Of a stretch of 64,000 nt of DNA, positions 17,427 to 26,121 are shown piece by piece (position 1 is the stretch's first letter; each line of letters begins with the position of its first letter). The stretch is from JANQQN01 sp964519665 (GTDB taxonomy: Bacteria > Myxococcota > Kuafuiibacteriia > Kuafuiibacteriales > Kuafuiibacteriaceae), in the NCBI GenBank assembly GCA_964519665.1, contig CAZFIV010000021.1, forward strand, positions 18,555-82,554. The letters run 5' to 3'. The notes beneath the pieces are model-generated. The model was not told where the DNA came from and ran no database searches. It saw nothing but the letters and a program-made list of their open reading frames with translations. A program made the position numbers and the translations under genes.

Positions 17427-17935
17427 AATCACGCAAGACATCCCCCAGGCTTCGGCAACGGGGATTCACACTGGTCACCACGACCGCCCTGATCGCTGTC
17501 GTTGCGGTGGCCGGCTTGATGGTGATCGAGACCCTGAACGTCGAGTTCGATCAGTTCGCCCGGCAGCGCCGAACGATCGCGTCTCGGGAGGCGGCCGAAG
17601 GCGGGCTCATGGAGCTGCTGAACGACCAGGACGTACTGGCGAATCTGCCAACGCTGAACACCCCTCAGCTGAAGACGACGCACCAGCCCGCCGGCAACTC
17701 GGTGTTCGGCCAATCCCATCTGGTGAAGGGCGACCGCTCCTTTGACGCGGAGATCGAGTTGGTACGCCACGTTCCGATGTTGGAGAGCTCGCATTCAGTG
17801 GTCCGGGCCCTGGTTTACGACGTGCGAGTGCGTTCGACGACCGGTGACGGTGGCACATCGAGGATTCAGGCCGAAGTCTATCGAATCGCCGCATCGAAAC
17901 CGGGCACGGTTCAGCCGCGCTTACACGCGCGTTGA
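17423..17935 (+). CDS. pilX: Type IV minor pilin PilX-like, lacking Glu+5
   Basis: 170 residues from ATG 17423 (ATGA overlap with PilW). The leader and helix read RQRG/FTLVTTTALIAVVAVAGLMV. The usual glutamate at mature position 5 is Thr, as in PilX/GspK-type subunits placed at the tip. The following FARQRRTIASREAAEGGLME matches the PilX pattern of an alpha-helix with AxxAE. No cysteine is evident in the globular part. The family call rests on position in the operon and the N-terminal signature. Confidence 0.75.
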   Translation: MKSRKTSPRLRQRGFTLVTTTALIAVVAVAGLMVIETLNVEFDQFARQRRTIASREAAEGGLMELLNDQDVLANLPTLNTPQLKTTHQPAGNSVFGQSHLVKGDRSFDAEIELVRHVPMLESSHSVVRALVYDVRVRSTTGDGGTSRIQAEVYRIAASKPGTVQPRLHAR

Positions 17936-18057
17936 GCGAAATTGGGGCGCCGTCGAGATGGCGATGGTGGGTCGCGATGACGGTGCTCGAGGTGAGTTCA
18001 TGCGCCGACAAAGCGGACGATAGATATCGACAGCCGAGCTGACCGGAAGGACGCTTT

Positions 18058-21000
18058 ATGCCGATTGGAATCGCTGCCCTGATCGTCTTGTCAGGGCCTA
18101 TTGCACAATACCCCGATACGCTCGATCACCTCCGGGCCGGAGATGTCATTCCGCAGGTTGGATTGCTTCTCGACCGATCGTGCTCAATGGGCGGGGGCGA
18201 GATAACCACCACCTGTTCATGGTACAGCTCGACCTATCTCAGCGGCCGGACCCGGTTCGACAAGAACGAGATGATGAAGGCGGTGCTCGTGGGGTGCAAT
18301 TCGTCGAGCGACGGCGTCATCGATCTTTGGGCCGACCGGATCAACTTCTCGGTGTACGAGTTCGGAAGCGGTACGACTCTGCGCGTCCCCTTCGACTCCC
18401 CGAAGAGCGACGTAGAGAACGGGATTATGGGGATCCCGGTCACCGGGGCGACCAACATGTCGTTAGGCCTGGAGCATCTGGGCGAATACTTCAATAGCCA
18501 CTTCAACTCCGGCAACACTCTAGAGTGTCGGCCGAACTTCGTGGTCATGCTCTCGGACGGGAATCCCAACGGGGGAAACGGTCGGTTCGACTGGGAGTGT
18601 ACGCCACCCACCGAGAATCTTTTTGTGCACCGAAACTCACCGTGGCTGGGTTCGGGGTATATGTTCCGAAACCCCGACTTGCTCTGCGGCGTGCCCGGTG
18701 ATCAGAACATTCGCACCTACACCATCGGTTTCGGCGCGCCGGGCAGCTTCAGCCCCTCGAACCTCCAGAACGTCGCATCGTACGGCGGGGGGGAGTACTT
18801 TTACGCCTCCGACGCCCAACAGCTCAACACCGCCTTCGAGAGCATCATTACCGCCATCGTGGCGAAGAGCGCTCTGTTCTTCGCGCCGCTCGCCGTTCAA
18901 ACCGAGAGCGTCTTTTCGTCGAACTATACGTACGCGGCCTCGTTTAAGCCGGTCGCCGCCGGACCGTGGCGGGGTACGGTCAAGAAGTACTGCGTAGTGC
19001 CGCCGGTTCTCAACAACGGCCTGTACTCGACGACGGTCGATACCTGCCTGTTCACCTCAACGAACGGCATCGACCTCGAGACGAACCCCATCGCTCAGGA
19101 TCTGTGGTCGGGGAGCCGTTCATTGGTCGCGGATATCGGGGGCGCGGGGGCCGTCCTGCTATCGCAGATGGGGTCCACGCCCGGCGGCGCACCTTCGAGC
19201 CCCTACTACTCGCACCGAAATCTGCTGACCTGGCGCCCCGGGGCGACCGGCTACGTTGCGGTGGATCCGTCGACGCTGACGTCGGACGATACGCTGACCA
19301 ATGGCTGCGAACACTATCGTCTCCTCAATCACCTGCACGGATACACCCACGATGCGAACTGCAGCACCGGAGCCCCGGTCGCGGTGCAGGAGTGGCCCCT
19401 CGGCGACCCCATCCACTTCGCGCCGGTCCTGCTGCGGTATGGGGCCTGTAACGATGGCCAGGGCGCTCCGGTGGCGTCCACTTGTTATCTCCTGGTGGCG
19501 ATGAACGACGGAGCGCTTCACGTTTTCGACGCGGCCACCGGAACGGAGACGTCGGCTCTGATTCCCGGCGAGCTGTGGGGCGATACCTACATCGCGAATA
19601 GTCAGCTCAACGAGCTCCTGAACCAGCCCAATCTCACCTACACCCATCGATACATGCTCGATGGTATGCCGCGGCTCTTTCACGAAGACGACGATGCCGA
19701 CGGCGTCATCGATGCGGCCGAAAAAGCGACGCTGGTCTTCGGTCTGGGGCGAGGAGGGCGAGCATATTACGCGATCGACGTCGGGGAGCTGACGAACGGG
19801 ATCTTCGACTCCGCCCGAAACCCGGTCTTTCCCCTTCGCAACACGCCGGGGACGGCCTTCGAAGAACTGCAGGATACATGGGCCGCTCCGTGGTTGGGCA
19901 TCGCGAAATTTGATCAGCAAACGGTGCGGACCGCGGTGTTGCCTTCGGGTCACATCGCGATGCTGGATCTTCAAGCCGGGGCCGGTGGTGCCCAGCCGCG
20001 CGGAGTCATCGAGCGGAATCCGCCGGCACTGAATCCGAGCCATGCGATTCGGGTGGCCTGTAGTGGCAGCGGCCATTTCGCGGACTTCAACGGCCGCCCC
20101 TCCGACTGGTGCCAAGAACGGTATTTCAGCAGCTGTCAGGCCACCGGCGCGGACCCTTGCTACGATGGAGCGGGCGTGCCGATCGACCACGTCGATGGCC
20201 CACTGACCTACAACGACCAGCTCCGGAACGCGGCGGCAATTCGGATTCACTTCCAGAGCTTCGACCTCGGCCCGTCCGACGTCCTGCGCATCGAGGACGA
20301 CCAGGGCAACCTGGTGGGTTCATTCACCGGGATGACTCTGCATAACGCTTGGTCCCCGTGGATCTATGGCCCGAACGTCGCTCTTCGTTTCGAAACCGAC
20401 GGGCACGACACCGTCGACTCGGGCTACCGCATCGATGAGATCGAGTGGATCCCGGGAGGGCCGATCGCCCAGGCCAGTGGTATCGCGCCCGAGCGAGACC
20501 CCAACTTCGTTCTCGGGCAGGACCATCACCCGACGATCTACTTCGTCGACCTCGACAAGTGGAATGGTCAGAACCCGGTCGCCTTTGCCAACGCGGCGAC
20601 CGATGAGCCCATCATGCTGCGCATTACCAACGACTGTGGCGTCAATACCACCGACTGCATCGACCAGGGTGACTTCAGCGACCTCGCATTTATGGTATGC
20701 CCGATCTCCGCCGAGCCGTCGGTCTTCACCGAGGGGGGGATCTTAAAGGCGGTGTATTGGGGCGATGAGTGCGCGCAGATTTGGAAAGCCTGGACGACCG
20801 ACAACGGCCGGACGTACCAGGTGCGCCGTCTGATCAACTTGAACTCCGGGCATCGGGGGGTCGACAAAGACAATCGAAAGATCTTTCGCAAGCTCGACTT
20901 GGTGCTGTCGACCTGTCCGGGGCGCCGCGTGGTTGGCGTCTATTTCGGCACCGGCAACGTTCAGCGCCCCCTCGCGAAGGACGAACTACAGGATACGAGC

Positions 21001-21519
21001 CTCACCAACGGTCGTGACATCATCGGCGTGATTTGGGATTACGACGGTCTTCCGTCCAATCTTACGCAAGACGGCTTGCTAGACGTTACGAACACTCAGG
21101 ATCGCACCGCCGCCGAGATCCTCAATATCGACGGAAAACACGGCTGGTATATCTCGCTCAACCCGAACGAACGGATGCTTCGCGACCCTCTGGTGTTCGA
21201 CGGGGTCGCTTTTTACAAGACCTATGAACCCACCCAGCAGCCTGCAGAGTGCTCCAGTGGGTCGGGTATCGATCGGATCTACGCGCTCGACAACTGCAAC
21301 GGCTCGCCCGAACAAGACGTCAATGGTAACGGCGCTCTAGCCCTGTCGGAGCGCCAGGTCTGGAACGGGGAGACGGAGATCGGCGGCGGGCTGTTCTTCT
21401 TCACGCCCCGTGACAGCCCGGTCCTCGTCAGCCATGCGGACTTGAGTCAGCAACAGCAAGCAACGCTCAACGAACGAGGTCGGAGCCGGCCGGGCCTGTT
21501 CCTGTGGCGAGAATATTGA
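18058..21519 (+). CDS. pilY1: PilY1-like type IV pilus tip protein with VWA domain, EF-hand loop and CUB-like insertion
   Basis: 1153 residues, with a good GGAAGG eight bases before ATG 18058. A short signal peptide precedes a von Willebrand A domain whose MIDAS starts LLLDRSCSM (Asp39, Ser41, Ser43). The C-terminal PilY1 propeller is evident from LVAMNDGALHVFDAATGTE. A canonical EF-hand loop lies at 544-555 (Asp544, Asp546, Asp548, Gly549, Ile551, Asp552, Glu555), at the position of the Ca2+ site that controls pilus retraction in Pseudomonas. Residues ~665-800 form an inserted Cys-containing segment resembling a CUB fold (FQSFDLGPSDVLRIEDDQGN). It is the likely tip adhesin or mechanosensor. 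Confidence 0.88.
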   Translation: MPIGIAALIVLSGPIAQYPDTLDHLRAGDVIPQVGLLLDRSCSMGGGEITTTCSWYSSTYLSGRTRFDKNEMMKAVLVGCNSSSDGVIDLWADRINFSVYEFGSGTTLRVPFDSPKSDVENGIMGIPVTGATNMSLGLEHLGEYFNSHFNSGNTLECRPNFVVMLSDGNPNGGNGRFDWECTPPTENLFVHRNSPWLGSGYMFRNPDLLCGVPGDQNIRTYTIGFGAPGSFSPSNLQNVASYGGGEYFYASDAQQLNTAFESIITAIVAKSALFFAPLAVQTESVFSSNYTYAASFKPVAAGPWRGTVKKYCVVPPVLNNGLYSTTVDTCLFTSTNGIDLETNPIAQDLWSGSRSLVADIGGAGAVLLSQMGSTPGGAPSSPYYSHRNLLTWRPGATGYVAVDPSTLTSDDTLTNGCEHYRLLNHLHGYTHDANCSTGAPVAVQEWPLGDPIHFAPVLLRYGACNDGQGAPVASTCYLLVAMNDGALHVFDAATGTETSALIPGELWGDTYIANSQLNELLNQPNLTYTHRYMLDGMPRLFHEDDDADGVIDAAEKATLVFGLGRGGRAYYAIDVGELTNGIFDSARNPVFPLRNTPGTAFEELQDTWAAPWLGIAKFDQQTVRTAVLPSGHIAMLDLQAGAGGAQPRGVIERNPPALNPSHAIRVACSGSGHFADFNGRPSDWCQERYFSSCQATGADPCYDGAGVPIDHVDGPLTYNDQLRNAAAIRIHFQSFDLGPSDVLRIEDDQGNLVGSFTGMTLHNAWSPWIYGPNVALRFETDGHDTVDSGYRIDEIEWIPGGPIAQASGIAPERDPNFVLGQDHHPTIYFVDLDKWNGQNPVAFANAATDEPIMLRITNDCGVNTTDCIDQGDFSDLAFMVCPISAEPSVFTEGGILKAVYWGDECAQIWKAWTTDNGRTYQVRRLINLNSGHRGVDKDNRKIFRKLDLVLSTCPGRRVVGVYFGTGNVQRPLAKDELQDTSLTNGRDIIGVIWDYDGLPSNLTQDGLLDVTNTQDRTAAEILNIDGKHGWYISLNPNERMLRDPLVFDGVAFYKTYEPTQQPAECSSGSGIDRIYALDNCNGSPEQDVNGNGALALSERQVWNGETEIGGGLFFFTPRDSPVLVSHADLSQQQQATLNERGRSRPGLFLWREY

Positions 21520-21550
21520 CGGGCGCTCGGGCCGTCGGAGGAGGAGCGAA

Positions 21551-22105
21551 ATGCACGTTCGCAGAGGCAAGATCGGTTTGACTATCGGCCTGATGGCAGT
21601 GGTCGCCATCTCGACGGGCGACGCCAGGGCGAGCGGGGATTCGGCCCCCGTCGTCGAAGGCGGCACTCAGGTTCGGACCTCCGAAGAGGTCGCGCAGCGC
21701 TTTCGGAGGCTCCAGGAACAGCGGAGGCCTCCGTTGCGGCCCGGATATCGGCTGGCGCCGGCCGAGCAGGGCCCGATGACCGCCAAGGGGGAGCTCTATC
21801 GGTACGACGACGGACTGGCGATGCTCTCGGTTCCCGTCACTCCCGCCCAGCAACGGGTCTTGCGCCGGATCGGTGCCCAGGTCGTACCTGTCGTGAGTCA
21901 GGTCCGGCACCACACTATTTTCGAGGGTCGGTACTTTCGGCAGCTTGATGTCGCGCCGCCGCTCGGTTCCCTCTGCAACGGGTGCGCCGACAATCGGCTG
22001 AGCGGGCCGGACCCTCGTTTGCTGCGCGCGAAGGTCGGTCAATCCGTCGAGCTGGTGCTGCATCGGGACCGCGACGGGAGGCCTTGGGTCGTCGCGGTCA
22101 GGTAG
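21551..22105 (+). CDS. Secreted protein of unknown function, end of the minor-pilin operon
   Basis: 184 residues. The N-terminal signal peptide (KIGLTIGLMAVVAIS, then GDARAS) suggests export. The rest is basic and Arg-rich, with one CNGC pair. It has no family that I recognise. It starts 31 bases after pilY1 on the same strand, preceded by GGAGGAG, so it is probably co-translated with the pilus genes. A pilus accessory role is suggested only by position. Confidence 0.6.
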   Translation: MHVRRGKIGLTIGLMAVVAISTGDARASGDSAPVVEGGTQVRTSEEVAQRFRRLQEQRRPPLRPGYRLAPAEQGPMTAKGELYRYDDGLAMLSVPVTPAQQRVLRRIGAQVVPVVSQVRHHTIFEGRYFRQLDVAPPLGSLCNGCADNRLSGPDPRLLRAKVGQSVELVLHRDRDGRPWVVAVR

Positions 22106-22127
22106 GTCGCGATGGCTGTCGGATCGG

Positions 22128-23024
22128 TCAGTCCGTCGATGCTTCGAGTTTATCTTGGGTTCGGAGCTCGAAGTCACTCGCGTCGTGACGCTCGTGCAGC
22201 TGAGTTGACGGGTCGCCCCAGGCTCGGTTGACCATGCGACCGCGCTTCGCCGCCGGTCGTTCAGCGATCATCTGAGTCCACCGGAGGACGTTGGTATAGC
22301 TTTGCACGTCCAGAAACTCACCGGCGTTGTAGAGGGCCCCTCGGACCAACCCGCCGTACCACGGCCAGATAGCGATGTCGGCGATCGAGTACTCGCTGCC
22401 CGCCATGTACTCGCTCTCGTTCAAATGTCGGTCGAGCACGTCGAGCTGCCGCTTGACCTCCATGGTGTAGCGATCGATCGGGTACTCGAGCTTCTCGGGC
22501 GCATACCGGTAGAAGTGCCCGAAGCCCCCGCCGAGGAACGGAGCGCTCCCCATCTGCCAAAAAAGCCACGACAAGCACTCGGTACGGGCCGGCAGTTGCT
22601 TGGGCACCAAGGCTCCAAATTTTTCGGCGAGGTACAGGAGGATCGCGCCGGATTCGAAGACTCGGGTGGGCGTGTCGGTACTGTGGTCCACCAGGGCCGG
22701 AATCTTGGAATTGGGGTTCGCTTCGGTGAAACCGCTGCCAAACTGCTCGCCGTCGTTGATGCGGATAAGCCAAGCGTCGTACTCGGCGCCGCTGAAGCCC
22801 AGCGCGAGGAGCTCTTCGAGCATCACCGTGACTTTGACGCCGTTGGGCGTCGCCAACGAGTACAGCTGGAGCGGATGCTTGCCTACCGGGAGCGCTTTTT
22901 CGTGAGTGGGCCCCGCGGTCGGACGATTGATGTTCGCGAATTCGCCCCCGCTTTTTTTATGATAGGTCCAGACCCGGGGGGGCGTGTAGCTCGACGACTC
23001 CGTCATAAGGGCAAGCTTCGACAT
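22128..23024 (-). CDS. yghU: Glutathione S-transferase family disulfide-bond oxidoreductase, YghU type
   Basis: 298 residues from ATG 23024, which has GAGG at a good distance. An upstream ATG (23081) would add 19 residues without support. The sequence follows E. coli YghU closely: FANINRPTAGPTHEKALPVG, HPLQLYSLATPNGVKVTVML, YDAWLIRINDGEQFGSGF, NPNSKIPAL, VFESGAILLYLAEKFGAL and FLGGGFGHFYRYAPEKLEYP. Members bind two glutathiones and reduce disulfides and organic peroxides. It is a cytoplasmic monocistronic gene, convergent with the pilin operon (22-base gap). Confidence 0.95.
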   Translation of the reverse strand: MSKLALMTESSSYTPPRVWTYHKKSGGEFANINRPTAGPTHEKALPVGKHPLQLYSLATPNGVKVTVMLEELLALGFSGAEYDAWLIRINDGEQFGSGFTEANPNSKIPALVDHSTDTPTRVFESGAILLYLAEKFGALVPKQLPARTECLSWLFWQMGSAPFLGGGFGHFYRYAPEKLEYPIDRYTMEVKRQLDVLDRHLNESEYMAGSEYSIADIAIWPWYGGLVRGALYNAGEFLDVQSYTNVLRWTQMIAERPAAKRGRMVNRAWGDPSTQLHERHDASDFELRTQDKLEASTD

Positions 23025-23087
23025 GACTCGACCCTCGGGGCAAGACCAGATGAAGACGTTCTTGGCTTGCGGCCGGAGCAATCGGTA

Positions 23088-23696
23088 TCAACGGGTCTGG
23101 GTTTCTTGAGCGCTGGAGCTGCTACGAGGATCACCGCGACCGAACGCGAGCTCCAAATCCTGCTTGAGCGGAAGCCAGCCCGCCCCAAAACCCACCTCGA
23201 TCGCGACTTTTCGGGCCTCGCGAAAAGTGACGAAGCTGTCTTCCCGGACCAGAAAATAGATATGGCGCTCGTCGGTGTCGTAGCGGTCGAGGACCTGCCG
23301 AAAGTCGGAGTCGGGGTCGCGGAGCCGATGGCCGGGGGTGCCCTCGGCGGTCGGAAGACGCTCGTAGATGAAGACCGGATTCCAACGGTTGGGACCGACC
23401 CGCAGGGAATAGGTCTCGTCTTTGACCGTTCCGTAGCCGCTTTGGCTCTGCAGCTGCTGGCTCAGCGTTTCGTGATCGAGGAAGTAGACCTCTCGCTCCG
23501 TGATCTCGAACATCAACGGTTCGGTGTCCTTCTCCCGCGAGATGGGGAGGCGCTGTACATTGATGGCCGTGGACGCTTCCAAAAAGACGTAGATCAGCAC
23601 GAAGAAAGCGACGCCGATGACGTTCATGATGATGTCGAGAAGCGAATCGGTTCCTCCGATCGAGCGGCTTCCGCCGCGACCCGACCTGCGGCCCAT
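23088..23696 (-). CDS. ExbD/TolR-like membrane protein, third gene of channel operon
   Basis: 202 residues. A single membrane helix lies near the N terminus (SLLDIIMNVIGVAFFVLIYV), with Asp21 at its start, as in ExbD/TolR/MotB ion-channel subunits. The periplasmic part has an alpha/beta character (VYFLDHETLSQQL, ERHIYFLVREDSFVTFREAR) resembling the ExbD C-terminal domain but longer. There is no OmpA-type peptidoglycan-binding domain. It starts one base after the stop of the preceding gene (TGA-C-ATG). It is probably one of two force-transmitting subunits working with the ExbB-like channel (inference). Confidence 0.68.
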   Translation of the reverse strand: MGRRSGRGGSRSIGGTDSLLDIIMNVIGVAFFVLIYVFLEASTAINVQRLPISREKDTEPLMFEITEREVYFLDHETLSQQLQSQSGYGTVKDETYSLRVGPNRWNPVFIYERLPTAEGTPGHRLRDPDSDFRQVLDRYDTDERHIYFLVREDSFVTFREARKVAIEVGFGAGWLPLKQDLELAFGRGDPRSSSSAQETQTR

Positions 23697-23697
23697 G

Positions 23698-24426
23698 TCA
23701 GCCCCCCGTTCCCTCGACGATACGAACCTTCCACTTCTCGGGTATCAGCTCGGTCCCGAGATCGATGCGAAGCTCTTTGTCGGCCGATTGTTGGCGAGCG
23801 GTGCGTACGGCTCGTCGCCATGGCTCCGCGTCGGAGAGCTCATTGAGCTCGCGGACGTCGGAAGAGCTCAGCGGTCCCCAAGTCACGAGCCGCCACTGGC
23901 CGAAGCCCGATTCGAGCAGCTGGATGCGAGCCTTGAGGTCGTCGGACACGGCCGGCGGCAGGGGGATGGGGTCGGCCGCATCGAGTGTGACCTCGGAGCG
24001 CGAACGGTCGTAGTTTCGATAGTCGATGATCGTTTTCATTCGATTGAACGTATCGATCCCTTTGGGGCGAACGAACAACAGGATGTAGCGCTCATCGGCC
24101 TGGCGGGCGGTGGTGGCGAGAAACCGCCCGAGCTCGGATTGATCGAAACGTGAAGCGTCAGCGATCCACTCGATATCGTCCGATTGAAATTGAAGCCCTG
24201 TTCCCTTGACGAGGACCTCATCGCTTCGGCAATCGAAGACGATCGGCTTCTTCTGACCCTGAGTGGCCACGCCGGGCACGTGAAAGTCGACGTTGTTGGA
24301 CGCGCTGTTCACCGACGTCGATGCGATTCCACCGGTCAGGAAGATCAGCACGCCCAAGACGCACAGAAGCACGCTGATGAACGGAAAGAAGGACGGGCCC
24401 TCCGAGTTGACCCGGGAGCGACTCAC
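23698..24426 (-). CDS. ExbD-like membrane protein, second gene of channel operon
   Basis: 242 residues. A single N-terminal membrane helix (FFPFISVLLCVLGVLIFLTG) follows a short basic tail. Unlike the third gene, this helix has no obvious Asp. The exported part contains VLVKGTGLQFQSDDIEWI and YILLFVRPKGIDTFNRMKTI, which resemble the ExbD/TolR fold. Its ATG overlaps the stop of the ExbB-like gene (ATGA, 24423-24426). The function is inferred from the operon; the homology is weaker than for gene three. Confidence 0.62.
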   Translation of the reverse strand: MSRSRVNSEGPSFFPFISVLLCVLGVLIFLTGGIASTSVNSASNNVDFHVPGVATQGQKKPIVFDCRSDEVLVKGTGLQFQSDDIEWIADASRFDQSELGRFLATTARQADERYILLFVRPKGIDTFNRMKTIIDYRNYDRSRSEVTLDAADPIPLPPAVSDDLKARIQLLESGFGQWRLVTWGPLSSSDVRELNELSDAEPWRRAVRTARQQSADKELRIDLGTELIPEKWKVRIVEGTGG

Positions 24427-25973
24427 GGCTCGCCTCCATCGGGCGCGACGCGGATGCTCACGGGGATCGGGCGACCCCGCACCTCGCGCAGGGCGTCGTG
24501 CACCGACTGAGTGGCGGCCTGCTGGGCGGTGGCGAGTCGGCCCAGCTCGTCGGCCAGCTTGGCGAGCGACTCGGTGGTAGCCTCGAGCTTCGCCAAGCGA
24601 CCGTCGAGTTGCTTGAAGTCATTCAATGAGTCGCTCATTCGGCTGACCGAAGTGGCTACCGAACCGGTCGCTCCGTTGACCGCGGTCAATGTTGACTGCA
24701 CCTGGTCAGCGGCCTGGGTGAACGCGGCTTGAAACCGCTCGACAAGCTCCTGCTTCAGGTCGCCGAGCTGTTCGGCGCTCACCGGCTGACCCCGGGCCGG
24801 TCCGTCCAGGGCCAGTGCGCTCAGCAGGCGGCGCAGGAACTGATTGACCCGGTCGATCTGGGCCCGATCGGCCTGATCGGCCACCGAAATGGCGAGCATG
24901 ACGATAACGCTGAGAGCGAGACCCACCAAGGTCGTGTCGAACGCGACCCCGAGGTTGCGGGTCACCTCGGTCAGTGCGGCCTTGATCTGTTCGACCTCCT
25001 GCGCGCCGCCGGCGAGGGATTCAGCGAAGCCGGCGATCGCATCGCCGACCCCGATCACCGTGCCGATGAAGCCCAGCACGGGGATCGCCCACAGCAGCAC
25101 CCGAGGGACCGAATAAGCTAGGTCGACCTGCCCGTGTTGGGCGTCGACGCGGTCGGTGAGGGTCGACCCGATGCCCTCGGCGGTCATTCCATTGTTCGCG
25201 GCGCGCACGATGAGCTCGACGCCCTCGCGAACCGGATCGTTCGGAGCGCCGTGCATGAGGTCACCATAGGTTCGCTGGACCGTCCCGACGTCGACGTGCT
25301 CGGGAATTGAGCGCGCCTCCCAGCGGGCGATGAGCTTGTCGATCACCGACGCGCCAGACCGGCGCATGCCCACCTGCACCAGCGACCATGCGGTCAGCCA
25401 CACCGCCGCGTACGGTGTCCAGCCGCGGCTGGTGAACTTCTCGACGAAGGCGGGGATGATCGGACTCACCAGTATCAGCGCGAAGTAAAACGCGACGGTG
25501 GCCGCCGCGCCGATCAGGAGCGCGACGAGGGATGCCCAGCGGCTCGAAGAGGGTGCGGGCCGGTTTTGCGGCGGCGGCGGATGGACCATCGCCGGGGCGG
25601 GAAACGGCGGTCCGGAGGGTGGTGGTTGCGGTGCGAACGCTGGAGCCGAGACTTCGCCTTCATTCATCTGCCGCGGAAATCCCTCGACAGGGGTTGGGGT
25701 TCCGTAGGCCGACCCTTCAGCAGGGGGGCTGTTGGTGGCAGGCGCGGGGCTAGGGATGGCCCCCGAACTGGTGCTCGCCGGCTGACCGGGCTCGGGTATG
25801 CTCGTCCCAGGACGCCGCGCCATGGCGTCGAAGACGTCTTGGGTCAGGAAGATGACCTGCCCGTCCGCTCGCCGCCATGCACGACCTTCCTTCTTCAGGC
25901 CATCCAGGGTCTCGGGCTCGACGATACGCCGGGCGTTCTCTTCCGTAATGTACTGGTCGTCGTGATGGGCCAT
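24423..25973 (-). CDS. MotA/TolQ/ExbB family proton channel protein with long Pro-rich N terminus
   Basis: 516 residues. The first ~140 residues are cytoplasmic, with a small folded start (DDQYITEENARRIVEPETLD) and a Pro/Ala-rich linker. Two membrane helices follow (150-205). The MotA/ExbB core is near 300-380: VLLWAIPVLGFIGTVIGVGD and AFDTTLVGLALSVIVMLAIS, the channel-lining helices. A C-terminal tail of about 120 residues contains heptads suggesting a coiled coil. It heads a three-gene operon with two ExbD-like proteins. The architecture is reminiscent of force-coupling motors, but the target is unknown. Confidence 0.85.
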   Translation of the reverse strand: MAHHDDQYITEENARRIVEPETLDGLKKEGRAWRRADGQVIFLTQDVFDAMARRPGTSIPEPGQPASTSSGAIPSPAPATNSPPAEGSAYGTPTPVEGFPRQMNEGEVSAPAFAPQPPPSGPPFPAPAMVHPPPPQNRPAPSSSRWASLVALLIGAAATVAFYFALILVSPIIPAFVEKFTSRGWTPYAAVWLTAWSLVQVGMRRSGASVIDKLIARWEARSIPEHVDVGTVQRTYGDLMHGAPNDPVREGVELIVRAANNGMTAEGIGSTLTDRVDAQHGQVDLAYSVPRVLLWAIPVLGFIGTVIGVGDAIAGFAESLAGGAQEVEQIKAALTEVTRNLGVAFDTTLVGLALSVIVMLAISVADQADRAQIDRVNQFLRRLLSALALDGPARGQPVSAEQLGDLKQELVERFQAAFTQAADQVQSTLTAVNGATGSVATSVSRMSDSLNDFKQLDGRLAKLEATTESLAKLADELGRLATAQQAATQSVHDALREVRGRPIPVSIRVAPDGGEP

Positions 25974-26121
25974 GGTCGCGGTACCGGCTCGCCAACGAGC
26001 CGCGAGCGAGAACTAATCGGTCAGAGGTTGGAAGTCCACTCGTCACCGGTGGCGCCATGGTCCACGGGGTGTGGCGCGACCCTGCAATCCGCATCGCCAA
26101 ATCCGTCGCATTCATGGGGCC

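Noticed and set aside
22302..23846. 514-residue open frame on the plus strand across yghU and an ExbD-like gene
   Set aside because: Opposite two well-supported genes and without any family similarity.
23088..25973. Zorya-type defence operon (ZorA/ZorB with ZorC/ZorD)
   Set aside because: There is no OmpA-type domain in either B subunit and no helicase or nuclease gene next to the operon.
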